From Phlebopus portentosus (Eukaryota > Basidiomycota > Agaricomycetes > Boletales > Boletinellaceae): 64,000 nt of DNA. The notes under the pieces are model-generated. The model was not told the origin of the DNA. It made no database searches and was given only the letters and a program-made list of their open reading frames with translations. Numbering within the stretch: the first letter of the stretch is position 1; the number at the start of each line of letters is the position of its first letter. The translations under genes were made by a program, and so were the position numbers. Positions 9,807-21,770 of this stretch are shown piece by piece. Location of the stretch: positions 496,001-560,000 of the forward strand of contig JAYXKI010000003.1 of NCBI GenBank assembly GCA_037892935.1, in the 5' to 3' direction.

Positions 9807-11442
9807 GAACTGAACAGGAGAAGCCATCGGGAAGTGATGACGTATCGTGTATTCAATGGAGTGGTCGATAAAATTGTGACTTCCGCGATACAAACTAATT
9901 TTGCATCAATAAATACTGCTATTGCAATCTTCCCAGGAATCGATTCAATCCAAATGGATTGCTTCCAGCCTTTTCGGATACCATGTATAAATGTGAAAGT
10001 TATGTACATATGAAAGACAAATTGTATAGCAAATGTTCCGAATGTCCATCTGCGAATGCGTGTTGAGCGGGGAGTCGAGTGTCTATTCGGGGTATATACA
10101 CAACGGTACGGCACGTATGTGGTGCAACGACAACTGTGCAAAGAGGACGAAAAGAAGGGAAACACCTATGAATACAGATGTGGGCATACGTATACACTGG
10201 TTGGACATCTCAAGACCAGACAGAAAACCTAAAGACGAAAGGAGGAAAGGCAAGGTAATAATAGACAAAAGTTCATCGAGATCTCGCAAGTAGACCAATC
10301 ACAATTGCTTGACAGAAAGAAGGCGAAGGAAGCAACAAAGCACGAACGTGCGGATCGCATTGTCGCCCATTGAGATAAAGGTATAGTTCGAACCCCTATC
10401 TCCTGCCTGCATGTGGTAAAGATGTCGAGGGACAGGAAGAAAGAAAAGGTAACATAATTCCCAGAGACCGGCTAAAAATGACAAGACGAAATCAGATAAA
10501 CATGAAGATCAAAGCCGGTCGGGGGTAAGACATCAAGACAAAAACCATCATCAAGGATCATCACGAGAACAAAGAGGAAAAACAAAACCGAATATAAAGT
10601 GAAAGAAAAAGGTTCATAAACCAGCGAAATGCTGAGTAAGCGGGTTCTAACAGAGAAGTGACCTCTCCTATCCCAACATGGAAAAAAAAGGAAGCACCAA
10701 GAAAACAAAGAAAGCCAAAAGAAGTCTGTCGGCTGACCGACGGATAAAACAACGAGGCTCGGTAGAGTCCTTGTGTGTACGTATATTTGTGTGCGAGCGG
10801 AAGTCAAGAAAGGGGTGAACGGGGAAGAGGGAAGAGAAGCGGACGAGGAATAAATTGCCACGCGATACCGACCAAAGGCACGTAAAGTTTCAATTTGAGA
10901 AATTGGAGGAGGGAAGAGAAGCTGTTTGAACGCGATAGCAGTAGTCTCCGTCTAGACGATATTCGCGCTATCGACTCGGCATTGATATCGGCATCTATCC
11001 TCTTTGAAGTGGGCAGTCTATTCCAGTCGCGCCATACAGTCGACGGTAGGGAGGCGAGCCAGAGTAACGGAAAAGGCCGATTGTGAGGTTGGAAGCCGAT
11101 CATAATAATCCAGGTAAAGGGTAACAATTACTGGGGACCAAGGCTGCAGGTGAGAGGCAAGAAAGCTCGCAAACCGGCTCGTAGGGCATAGGGCATAATA
11201 GGGCATAGGGCATACGAGTATCGGCGGACCGACGACAAGCGGAAGACTTAGGGGCGATGCTCGGGGGTCGAGAAAAAGCGGAAGATGGAAAGTGCGAAAC
11301 GACGATAAAGACAGGAAGGGACCAGAAAATACTTGCTATCTTTCTGATTCAAGTCCCGGGCTTACACTGAACTTGAACATGAGCGAGACAAGCGATAACA
11401 TATCCCGGGACTCGCTATTAGTGACTCAGTTGTTCGCAAAGT
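9807..11442. other. gene-free region, probably including the 3' end of the HMG-box transcript
   Basis: No supported coding series. Between about 10200 and 11100 the plus strand is purine-rich (GAAAG, AAGAA), so the minus strand is T/C-rich and opens long hydrophobic spurious ORFs. The part next to 11443 should contain the 3' UTR of the HMG-box gene. Confidence 0.35.
11181..11214. repeat. AGGGCAT short tandem repeat
   Basis: Four AGGGCAT units occur in about 34 bases, two pairs separated by AAT. It is small and lies downstream of the HMG-box gene. Confidence 0.7.
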
Positions 11443-14400
11443 TCACATACGTCTCTTTCGGCGCGACGCGGCACGTTCGTCATCAGTCGTACATTCCTCG
11501 CTGTCCGTCCCCATCTCGAGTTCACTGTCAGAGCTCATCCCCATGTCGTGAGCTGGCGTTCCGATGACGAAGGTCGTCGAAGGGTACATCGAGGAAGAGC
11601 CTGACGCCGAAGAGGAGTCATCCGTGTTAAAGCTAATCGTCGTCTCAAACCCTACAGTTCCCTCTTCGTATAGACGACGTGCAGCTTCATAAGCTAGCTT
11701 CTCTTTCTCCGCCTGAGCTAGGAAAGGCTATATCGAAATGGTCAGAAAAGTTGAACACGAAAAAATAAAATCTCAAAAAAAAACAAATACAATAAAGAAT
11801 AAAAAGTATTCAATAAGATAGGGGCTCTTCGGCTTCCTCGGGATCACGCGAACACTAAGAGGGGTCCGAGAGAGAACAGAAGACGGAACTCAGAAGCAAA
11901 TGAAGGGAGTGAGAACAGGTGAATAGATACGCCACAAAATGAAAACGAAGAAGAGGGGAAGGGTGGTGAAGCATGATCGAACTGCGAAGTCGAGCGAAAC
12001 CATAATAAGACAGCGAAGTCCGCGCAGCACGGTGGGATGGAGTGATTGGATGGATGATTAGGCGCCAGTACAACGGAATAAAGCTTGATGCACAGCGTCG
12101 ACACAGCGTCAACAAAGTCGGAGACTGAAAACAATCGAATGGAGGGGTTCCAGAGGGGCAGAGCAAAGGAGTCAAAGAAGGGAAGACCCCACCACCCATT
12201 GGAGAGGTGACAATGAACAATGGGCCCCAATGCGTCCCGCTCGCAAAACATATCCAAGCCGAGATTCAGGGATCAAGATGCCGGGGGCCCGCAGCAGCAC
12301 CAAGCACCTAAGTTCCCAATCTGGCATGGCTACAAACAAATAAACACAGTCCGAAGCACACACGGCGAAGCCCACCCAATAAGGGAAAGCGTCGAGTGGT
12401 CATAACAGAAATAGAGAGGCGAAAGGCAATAGAATATAGCCAATCACGGATGCTGCTCGGACTGGCAAAGCGAAAGAGAGAAGAAGAAAACAAGGTGCGA
12501 AGAGCAAGCGAAGAGTGGAAGAAAGGGGAAACGACATCAAAGAACGAAAGAAAAAATCGCGGAACAAATTCAGTAAGAAACTTGAAGCTCACCTTACGCT
12601 CTTCGTCCGTCATCTCGCGCCATGTTTGAGCAGCAAGAACGCTCTGTGCCGTGGTCTCCCTTTCATCGCCGAATACGCTTCTGACGCGTTCCGGGTCCGC
12701 ACGAATGTGCTGTAAGAACATGAAATATGCCGACAAAGGCTTCTTTGGCGCGTTCGGGTCCTTGATATTCCCCTTGCGTGATTTTCCGGCGCGTCGTTGA
12801 GCAGTCCGGAAAGCGTTCTCGCGCTTAATGTCTTCCGGCGTCAGTGTACGCTGCCAGGCAGATAACTCTCGTTCACGAGCTTCTTTCAGTGCTTGCGAGC
12901 GGCGCTTGAATGGCTACAGAGTAAAGAAGACGGATGAGCGATGAGTATTGCGTGTGACACGACAATGAGAGAGATGAACATACCTCCTTTTCCTCGGAAG
13001 TCAACCTTGCATACTCAGCACCAGCTTCTTTGGCCGCTTGCGCGACGTTCAGCTTACGATCCCCATTGTTCATCTGGTGCCTTTGAATCCAGTCTGTGAA
13101 GTACAACTGCCACGTCGATGGTGCAAGCTTCGGTGGCCGAAGTTCGGAACGCTGCGGCATATCCTCTCTGCTAGACCTTGAAGGAGAGGGAGGGTCCAAG
13201 GAGAGCTCCCGAGACTTCTCACGCCCTGGAGAAAGGGCGGATGGACGCAAGCTCGGCGAAGGCGTCTGTGCTTTGGAAGTGCGCTTCCTGCGCCTCACTG
13301 TTGCATCAGGATCTCCTTCACTCAGGTCGACGCCGAGGCTCGACGAAGAAGTCGAGGAACGAAGTCTAGGGAAAGCGACGCGGACCGTTGCCATATTGTC
13401 TTCATTGCGCTGCAAATTTGCATTGATACTCGTGTCTTCATCAGCGTACATCCCTGCGCCAGTCGGTAGTCCTAGACTTGCGTTCCACAGTCTCTCTTCT
13501 TCTGCTTTCAGCTGCAGCTTATCACGACCCGAGCCTTCTAGCTGGGGACGCTGATAGGGGACTTGGCCTTGCGCAAAACCTGCCGAGGCGCGAGTAGAGA
13601 ACGTGCGCTGAGAGTCGCGCCATCCTGAACCGAGACGCTGACTGACGGAGCGCATGCGTGCGCGGATGCCACCACCGTTTCCGTTTCCCGCTTTATTTCC
13701 GTTTCCAGAGGCAGTGAAACGCGGGGACGCTTCAGCACCCACATTGAAGGCGTTGCCAAATGCGCTTTCTGGGAATGGGGACGGTTCCATTGGGGTCATG
13801 AATGCGAAGCCACTATGAGGCTGAGCAGGAGCACTTGCGGGCTGGAATATTTGCGTGAGCGAATGACCGTATGGATGGAAATCTGTAGTCATGCCCCCAT
13901 TGTTGTTCGCGCCAGAAGCGATTGGAATCGGTATGGCAGCAGAAGTAGACTGCGGGGGAACAAACTCGAATGCCTGACCATGCGTCTTGCGTCCAAATAC
14001 AGACGTCTCGCTGACGCTACGACAATGTTCACCAAGCAAGCCCAATGACGTAGAAGTGCCCGTGGGATCAAACAGCCCTTTTGCCCAAGCAGGTGTGTTC
14101 TTTCCGATGCTCGCACCCGCCGGTGAATGTAACTCAAGGTCTCGTGGGGAAATAGCCGGTGAGGAGCTGGGAGCCAGGCGAGGACGCATTGGTACGTCTA
14201 TCGCTCCTGAAGGAAGAAGGAACGCGTGCTGATGGTCCCGCAGCATCTGGTCCTGCTGTGACTGATCTTGTCCTTGCACCTGCTGAATGTCATTCTGCTG
14301 ATGTGGAGTTGTTGGCGAATGAGACTCAAAATCTAGCTTGGGCAACTGCTGCGTCTGAGGCTGTGTATACGACTGCGGCTGCGAAGATGGAAGACCAAAA

Positions 14401-15257
14401 GTGTCCCACGTAGACATGGTCTCGGCGTGGGGAGCGAAGCCAAGACCCAATCCCGAGGTGTCTGCGCAAGGGTTCGTTTCAAAGGACATCGAAGCATCGG
14501 GACCGGTCATACTATAGTCATAGCCATAACCGTGCGGACTAGCAAACAGAGCACCACGAGCTCCGTCAGAGTTCCTGTCAGCGAAGGCAAGCCCCGGTCC
14601 ATGGTCGAATACAGGATGATCATACGTAGGGGAGTAAAGCGGCGGCGAACGTGGAGAGGTATTGGTGACGTCCGGAAGCTGGAGGTTGCTTGCAGACCAA
14701 GACGTTGTTGATGGTGAACCAAACCCGAAGTTGGAGTTCGAGTCGGAAAAAGCAGGAGACGCACCATCCGCGTCACTTAACGGCGGCGGAGACGCATGGG
14801 TCGGGCTCGAGGCATTAATGCCAATGATCCCGGCAGCAGGGACGGGGGAGTTGTTAGTCATGAAAGGCGACGAGCTGTTAAGTGCATCAAACGCAAAGTA
14901 CTCTGCCATGCCTACATCGGCAAGCTCTTGCTCGAATCGCATCTCTGAGTCCTCTGTGTCTGGTGAAGCGGAAGCAAAAATTGGGGAGGAATGGAGCGGG
15001 AGATCACGGTCATGAGCGACGGAAGCAAAGTGCACGGCAGCATTGTCAGTCGCACTGAGACTGGCGTCGCCGTTACTGCCGGTCACGATGACAGGGACAG
15101 TGGCCTGAAGAGGAAAGGGAGCGGCGCCCCTGTCGGCGGAGGCGCGCTCACGCGCGTCTGAAGACATAGTGGAGGGAGGCGAGGACTTGCGGGGGCACGA
15201 TGAGGAAGGAGAGAAAGAGGAGGCGGGACTGTTAAACGTGTTTGGGGGGCGAAGCAT
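11443..15257 (-). CDS. two-HMG-box DNA-binding protein
   Basis: Three exons (15257-12984, 12913-12593, 11727-11443), all phase 0, give 959 aa. Residues 1-700 are a disordered Ser/Pro/Asn-rich region with a Gln-rich stretch (SQPQSYTQPQTQQ) and a basic RRRKR near the end. A first divergent HMG-like box follows (APSTWQLYFTDWIQRH through YARLTSEEKE and PFKRRSQALKEA). The second box is canonical: DPNAPKKPLSAYFMFL, RADPERV, AQTWREMTDEERK, then PFLAQAEKEKLAYEAAR. Both boxes are split by introns just after the EEK motif. The tail is acidic (SDSELEMGTDSEE) and ends in basic RRKRRM. HMG boxes bind and bend DNA, so a nuclear transcription or chromatin role is likely. Two boxes recall TFAM/Abf2, but the long disordered N-terminus and lack of an obvious targeting peptide argue against a mitochondrial protein. 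The second intron is 865 nt. Confidence 0.85.
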
Positions 15258-17362
15258 GCGAGAGGAAAAGAGAAGAACGGGAGGGGATTTATAGAGGAGA
15301 GGAGGGGGAGTAATATTTATAGGAAGCTACATAAGAGAGTAGATATGAGATAGAATTAGACCATTGACCCGATCTGGAGACAAGCTCAGTTGACTTACTG
15401 TAAGCTTCGCCTCAGACGCGTCCTGCCTATTAGGACAAATGCATCCGGCGGTCTGGCCACGCGCGTCACACCGATTCACTGTGTGCTTCGGTGCGGCGAA
15501 TGCACATGCAAACGCAAACACACGGGGAGAATAATGATGATGATGATGGGTGGCAGAAGAGACGGAGTCGGCGAGGGCAGTTCTAACCGCAGATCGCAGT
15601 CTGAATGTACTTGTATAATGAGTCATAGTCATGTGCTATGTGCTGGCTCCCTCTTGTGCTTCCGACAGTTGGTGGGAGTCACATCCGGCGAACAGTTCCA
15701 GGCTAGGACGAGCATGAGCAATTGGAATAGAAATGACAAAAGGGACGACGATGATGATTACGAGAACCGAGCAGAGCGGTCAGTACTAGTACGAGCACTA
15801 CTATCTTGCCGTGTGCCGTGCTTCCATTTGCAGCCAAACGGAATCGATGGTCCTGACCAGTCGAGTAACCTCCTCCTGCGAGAGGCGTGTCCTCGGCGCT
15901 GCGGGGCTCGTCCCGTTCCGTTTGTAGGGTCCTCAGCCGTGACTCACACACGTCACGTCACAAATTCTATTCATCCCCCAAAACGGGTCGCATCTGCCTT
16001 TTAGAGTTTTATATCGGAGTCCTCAGGGTCCCTCAATCTCAGGCTCGGCTTCTCGTCATTTGCCTTCTTTCTTCATGAACCTCATCAAACTATCTCGGCG
16101 GAATATCCTTCCCTTCAATGAAGCATTCTATCCACTCATTCATTCTATTTTCTTTATTTCATCGCCGTATGTGTGAATTTCTTGGCCTTATAAACATATG
16201 CTGTACTCGCGTATTCTCACATACCCTCGTCTCATACTGACGCCTTCATCGCTATCTCGTCTAGCCGGCGAGTGTACCTTTCGCAAACAAAGCACGTGCA
16301 TCCAATAAGAACAAGAAAGCACTGATCAAATTGTATATGCAGTGCCTTGACAATACTCACGGAGTCAATTGCGTTCACATTAATAACGGGCGGGCGCGTC
16401 GGTCATTAACAGACTCACACACACACAATCTGAACGAAGAAGATTTCAGACCAAGTTCTCAGCTCTCCCCCACCGCCTCGTGTTCATACAGAATCAACCA
16501 AGCGATCTGACCGTCGATCACCGGCATATCAAACTCTCTTTTTTCCATTATTATTTCCCCGCCCGTTCTCCCGTGCATCTGATTTCTGAACCCTCCCTAC
16601 AAATGAATGAATTCATTACAGTATCTTTATATGAATACCGCCGTCGTCCCGTCTAGCACTTGTCTTGTCCTCCGTCGAGCACGGACCGTCGGTCTGTTCA
16701 CGGTGTCTTCGCTCTCGACCCCTGGACTCTCGTGCTCTCCGGGAAATCGGCACGAAACGAAGGAAAACGCCACCAAACCTTCGCTCGCCTTCAAGCTCAA
16801 AAAACGCCTAACCTATATCTTACTTCGGATCCGGTAGTGCGCTGTGGGCGCAGGTGAACGCGAATCGCCGACGATCACGCGGGCGCGCGATATATCTTCA
16901 CTCCTCTTCACAACCAGATAGCAAGGACTCATGATCCAGACTATCACGCATTCCGATGCCACAGGGAGCTTTGGAATTCCCAAGTCTCTTTCACCATTCA
17001 CTTGGCTTCACCGACGCACATTCGTGCGTAGCACGACACATAGTCATCCGGGCGCTCCGGCCGTACGAGTCGGAAAAATATGTTTCTGACGGCCACTGCC
17101 ACGCTTTAGCACAATACGTCCCGCAGTTCACGTATCTCCAGCATTCCACAACGCCGTGACCCTTATTTACTGATCTCACATTTCCGGTGACACTCGCTGG
17201 CTTCGCATTGGTGGTGGCTGTTTTTTTTGACAGATACAAGCTTGCACCGATACGAATTCACCGGATTCCGAAACTCCCTTGTCTCCCTCGTCACTCGTCA
17301 CTCATTCACTATTTCAATTTCCAACTTCCACTGAAATCTCACCAATCCGGAAGCTTCGTGAA
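15258..17362. promoter_or_regulatory. divergent intergenic region between the HMG-box gene and the 75-aa gene
   Basis: About 2.1 kb with no accepted gene. It contains an ATGATG microsatellite near 15535, CA repeats near 16420, and CT-rich tracts on both flanks typical of fungal promoters. An ORF at 15390-16004 was considered and not accepted. Confidence 0.35.
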
Positions 17363-18026
17363 ATGAGCACAAGGAACACCGGAGATCCAAAGAATCAGGA
17401 ATCTGTTACGGATGCTCTAGCGTCGCCAAGCGTTACTGTAAGTAGGCCTTGATGAAACGAAAATAGATTTCAATACGTATGCATATGCCAGATGAGCGCT
17501 GTCGTATTCCCGCGAACCTCTAGATCAGGAATCTAGGATCATCCCCGGATAGATTCAGACTGTATTGATCAGAACTTTTCTACGTATCCGCGTCTATTTT
17601 CCTGCCCGAGTTCTGTTGCGAACATTGGTTAATGATGTATTTATCCGCCTGATTTCATTCATTCACTGACTACTCACCTTCATCACCATCACACCCGGAG
17701 CTACTTGGGTCTATCATCACATCCGCTTCCATCTTCCCATCTCACCAACAACAGGATCAGTCAAGTGATTCCGATGGTGATGCCAGTACGTAAGTGCATT
17801 GGTATCATCCTTCCCCCTCCCCCCCCCCCTTCTTCGCACAGAAAGGGCGGGCGAACGCCACCGTCCTTTACCTGAACGGACCAACGAAGGTTTCTATCTT
17901 CCTTACAGTAATCCTCCGCTCATCCCCCTTACGACACCAGGTCCCAGGTCCCGGATCCCGATCCATGTCGGCCTTACACGAAAGGCGGATAATCAGCAGA
18001 GGGGGTTGCTGATATTCATCTACTAA
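17363..18026 (+). CDS. predicted 75-aa protein of unknown function
   Basis: Exons 17363-17437, 17755-17789 and 17909-18026 join in phase. Donors are GTAAGT and GTAAGT; acceptors are AACAACAG and CTTACAG. The product starts MSTRNTGDPKNQESV, has an acidic/Ser stretch (DQSSDSDGDAST), then a Pro-rich and basic end with GPRSRIPIHVGLTRK. I recognise no family. The 3' end is uncertain: TACTAAC followed by TTATAG at 18022-18047 looks like a branch site and acceptor. A last 43-nt intron starting GTTGCT near 18005 is therefore possible and would change only the final residues. The two perfect GTAAGT donors in phase are the main support; the small size is the main doubt. Confidence 0.45.
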
Positions 18027-21000
18027 CTTCATCCAAGTTCATTATAGATTACTTCGGGTCGGGTGGAACAACGGATAATGTGATGATGGCGCACAGATCC
18101 CGAAGACGGACACGGACATATGAATTGAATGGGAGGGACTCGTGATATTCAAATTCGAGAGATAGAGGCGCGATAGAGGCGCTACACAGCACCGTAACGG
18201 GGCTTAAGATCGAAACCTGCTGAAACTTCCATTCCCTAATCCATTTTCTTCGTGTCCCTGACGAAAAGAAATCGATCGAAACCGAATGAGCTGAAGCAGC
18301 GAGGTACTGCAACCAATAAGCAAACGCTTGAAATGTATGTAGCTATGTAACGTGGACATGATACACGTCGTACTTAAGCACTAAATATGAGTATCAAACT
18401 CACGTTGCAACATCCGCACAGCAGCGATAGTAATTCAACCGGGTACGGTCACAGCGGGGGCAGGGACGAGAGAAGACTGGAGAAAGTTCGGGATGTGCCC
18501 CGAGCGCCGAGCGGATCAAACTCTACGCACCTCGTCCAGTGATCAATACCGAGTCGGCAGAACGCGCAGAAGCAAAGCTCCCGAGTCGGCAGCACCCGCG
18601 CCACGGCACGCAACGCTCGTCCTGAGTAGTACTTTGCACCAGACGAGCAGCCAATCGCGCATAGCAAGCACAGGGGGGGGGGACTTGAAAGAGCTTAGAG
18701 CTGAGTAAGCAAGCGCCGAGTGCAACGCAACTCGGAAGCCTTTGAACTTTCCTCGTTTCTCAGATTGACTTCACCTTCATACCTACTGGGTAGATGTCAA
18801 ACTGATGTCTAGCTGAAAGGGGAAAGAGGTGATACGCAGACATAGATGGAAGTGACAAAGGATCACACCTATGTACGAATGTCGGACAGGAGGAAGAAGA
18901 GTACAGGGGTCTGCGTCTAGCGTGAATCCTGTAGGGCAAGGCGATGCACAGATGTTACACTCAGATGCTCATACGTCTTAATCATAAATCTCGGGGAGAT
19001 ATAGAGTCATGCTGTGATTGTCAGAAAAACCTCATTCATAAGCATATAGAAAACATATAGATGTATCTGTATTCTGTGATAAATCATGCAGTGCAAGGAC
19101 GGAGATGAGACTCGAGTTGTCCGAAGAAATTACTCAGCGTCACAGCACGTTCCAGTTACTTTAATCTTACTATGCAACCTGATTACCTGCTTAGCTAGAA
19201 AAGAAACAACGATGAAATGGGCCACAGTATCGCAGAGACGGAAGCATTCCTACTATAAACCACAACAACAGAGTCTCCAGCTTCCCTTCATTCTCCGATG
19301 TCGATCAATTCCCAACGTGGCCAACCGCCGGCGGAATCAAACTTTCGAGGTTTTCTGGAAAGTTCAAAAAGGGCTAACAAACAATAAAAGCTTGCATGGC
19401 CTGGATTGCAACAAAGAAGGCGCATGTCTGAATATCCTGGACTCCGGACTCCGGATACGGTCAAATCGAGCGGCGAGTAACAAGCATCTTCCCGACAAAC
19501 ATTAATGGAAGCCGCTGTGCGATTCATGAGCCATCCCCATATGCATCCTATTCATAGAAATAGAGTCCAGACCGACGTGAGTCAGTGTGGATCAATTCTG
19601 ATCCTTCGGATAATAGGCATGCCTAGTCCTAGCAGGATAAAAATAGATCAATATTGCCGGTCGACAAGTCCATAGAAGTATCGGTATTATGATGATGAAG
19701 ACCCGAGCAGATGCCGCACAGCCGACTAACGACGAACGAGGCAAACAGACAGACAATCGGACGCGATCAATCAATCATAATCCTGTATGTAAGAAGAGAA
19801 GTTCATAGCCTCAAGGTTCAGGGGGGGTCCGCAACTGCACTTCCCGACCGCACCGCTTCTTCTTCACGACAAATCCCAAAAAAGGCAAGTCCAAACGAAG
19901 TTGGGAGAAGAAGGAGCGTCAGTCGCCTTCATCAAGGAGGACTACTGGTGCTTCTCTTCTATTCTTTCGCGGAGGCGCGGGAGAACCCATAACTAGACCG
20001 CATTTCGAGAAATCGAATGCGCATGATCCGCTGCAACTCTGACGGATCCAAGTCAGCCGCTTGTAGCAGAATAAGCTTATGTTAATGCTGGAAGCTATGC
20101 ACGGAGCATATGCATGGTGTGCTAGTGGTTTCCATGACATATCACGGCATAGCATAACATACCCTCTGTTTCTGAAGGACTCCGCGGAAATAGCTCTTCA
20201 CCCCATGTCCTGATTCGGTCGGACCTAATCAGCTGCCAGTAGTAGTTAACAAACATAGAGAGGAGGTCGAAGAACAAAAGAAGTCATCTCTCAAAGCATA
20301 ACAAAATCAAATTGCTGCAAGAACGCTAACAGAATTCGAATCAGATCGATAAAAGAAATCAAAGTACTAGTACCGGTAGGAATCAGAATCCAGAATAACT
20401 TAATATCATTATTAATAGGACTAGTAAACTCCACGGTAAAGCGTGCGCGCACGGATATCCGCGTTTGCGGGGGTCCACGTTTATCGACGAGCGGGACATA
20501 TTGGTACAGTATATTCTCTCAGGAGAAGACCGGAAATTAGGAGTCCGGACCCTCGCGCACCCCGACGAGCCAAAGCCCACGTTTGTCGTCATGCCCAACA
20601 TAAGTTTATAACCCCGCGCTGCCGTACACTGTGAAACGTTATCGGCGGAGTAGCGCAGTCAGCCGTTCCAGCCGTGCGTTCGGCCTCGGACCGGCAAAGG
20701 GAAGACAAATCACAGATCCACCCCACGCTATCAAATACGTATGCTTCGAACAAAAGGGCCAAGAAAGGCAGAGAAGCGAGGAGACAAGCTTTCATAGAAG
20801 CATCATGACAGGAGGACGAAAAGAGGAGTGATCAAGGAAGTTAAGGGGTGGTTGGAGGCGCATGACGCTAGTCCTAATTAGGGAATGCGAGTGAATGTCG
20901 CATTATCAAGGAGAAGTAGAGAAGGCAAAAAGGGAAGGAGGAAGAGGAGCGGCCCGCGCCGTCATGCCGGATTCTGGTTCCCTAAGCCGCCGGATGTGAA

Positions 21001-21770
21001 ATTTCGGATATAGTTCAGGATGATCAGCAGACGTCCGAATTTTGTAAACTGTGATTACAGATTGAGAAAAGGACATAGCAAGATACGTACTTGTTATCGG
21101 TACATTGATCTTACCATACTTCACTTTACTGTACTGCTACGTGCGATTCGGGAAGAACTAGAACACTGCTAGAACCTCTTCCGGAGCTCGGGATGAGCAA
21201 CGTATTCCGAGGTGGACTCAATAGTGAAGAATCAGAGAAGATCCGCACTTGAGATCTCTCTTCATTCTCTAACCTTGATTCAACTCCGTCCGAAAAGATG
21301 AAAAAAGAAGGCGAGCGGAAATGAGAAAGAAAGAAAGAAAATGTCACTATAACCAAATGATAGTGTTGAATGTGGGTTGGTTGATTCGACGTTATGATGA
21401 TTCGGATGCCAACGCGACGCCGCACACCGCGTACGCCATGCCGAAATCTGTGGAGCGCTAGAGCGCTATAGAACTGCGATCGGACCTTGCTTGCAGCCAA
21501 TTGAACCGTTAAAGCCAAAGTGTTGACCCTGATCTGCTTGTTCCTGATGTCCGTCTTCCTTCTTACGACATACGAATGTTGTCGGAATGTGATGTGGATT
21601 CAGACAATTTGTTCGGCACAAATGCGCCATTCGCGAAGGCAAGACTAACAGCCGTAGAAACAACTCCGAAGCAAATGACGTGTCGCGATTACGGGAGAAG
21701 ACAGCAATGAAGTAACATTTCTTTCCAGCTTCCCAACTAAACGAAGGAAGACAAAATAAGAGGAAACCTA
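18027..21770. other. 3.7 kb without a supported gene
   Basis: Short ORFs on both strands lack linked splice sites or recognisable motifs. A GC-rich patch at 20430-20690 opens frames on both strands, but none resembles a known protein. A poly-G run sits near 18675. The last few hundred bases should hold the 3' UTR of the NDUFA13 gene. Confidence 0.35.

Noticed and set aside
10381..10410. GTTCGAAC-type word suggesting a tRNA T-arm
   Set aside because: The flanking bases do not pair into a T stem and no anticodon or acceptor arm can be folded.
9675..10861. Several 60-134-aa minus-strand ORFs rich in Phe, Leu and Ser
   Set aside because: They are the complement of a purine-rich tract next to the 3' end of the HMG-box gene. 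Hydrophobicity follows base composition, not membrane-protein design.
11844..12257. 137-aa minus-strand ORF between HMG exons
   Set aside because: It lies wholly inside the 865-nt intron whose flanking exons join perfectly within the HMG box.
13096..13554. 152-aa plus-strand ORF and similar ones antisense to the HMG gene
   Set aside because: Shadow frames of the long Ser/Pro-rich exon 1 on the opposite strand.
15390..16004. 204-aa plus-strand ORF
   Set aside because: It spans an ATG microsatellite, has a Cys/Arg-rich random composition, and has no homologous motif; it sits in the promoter region of the HMG-box gene.
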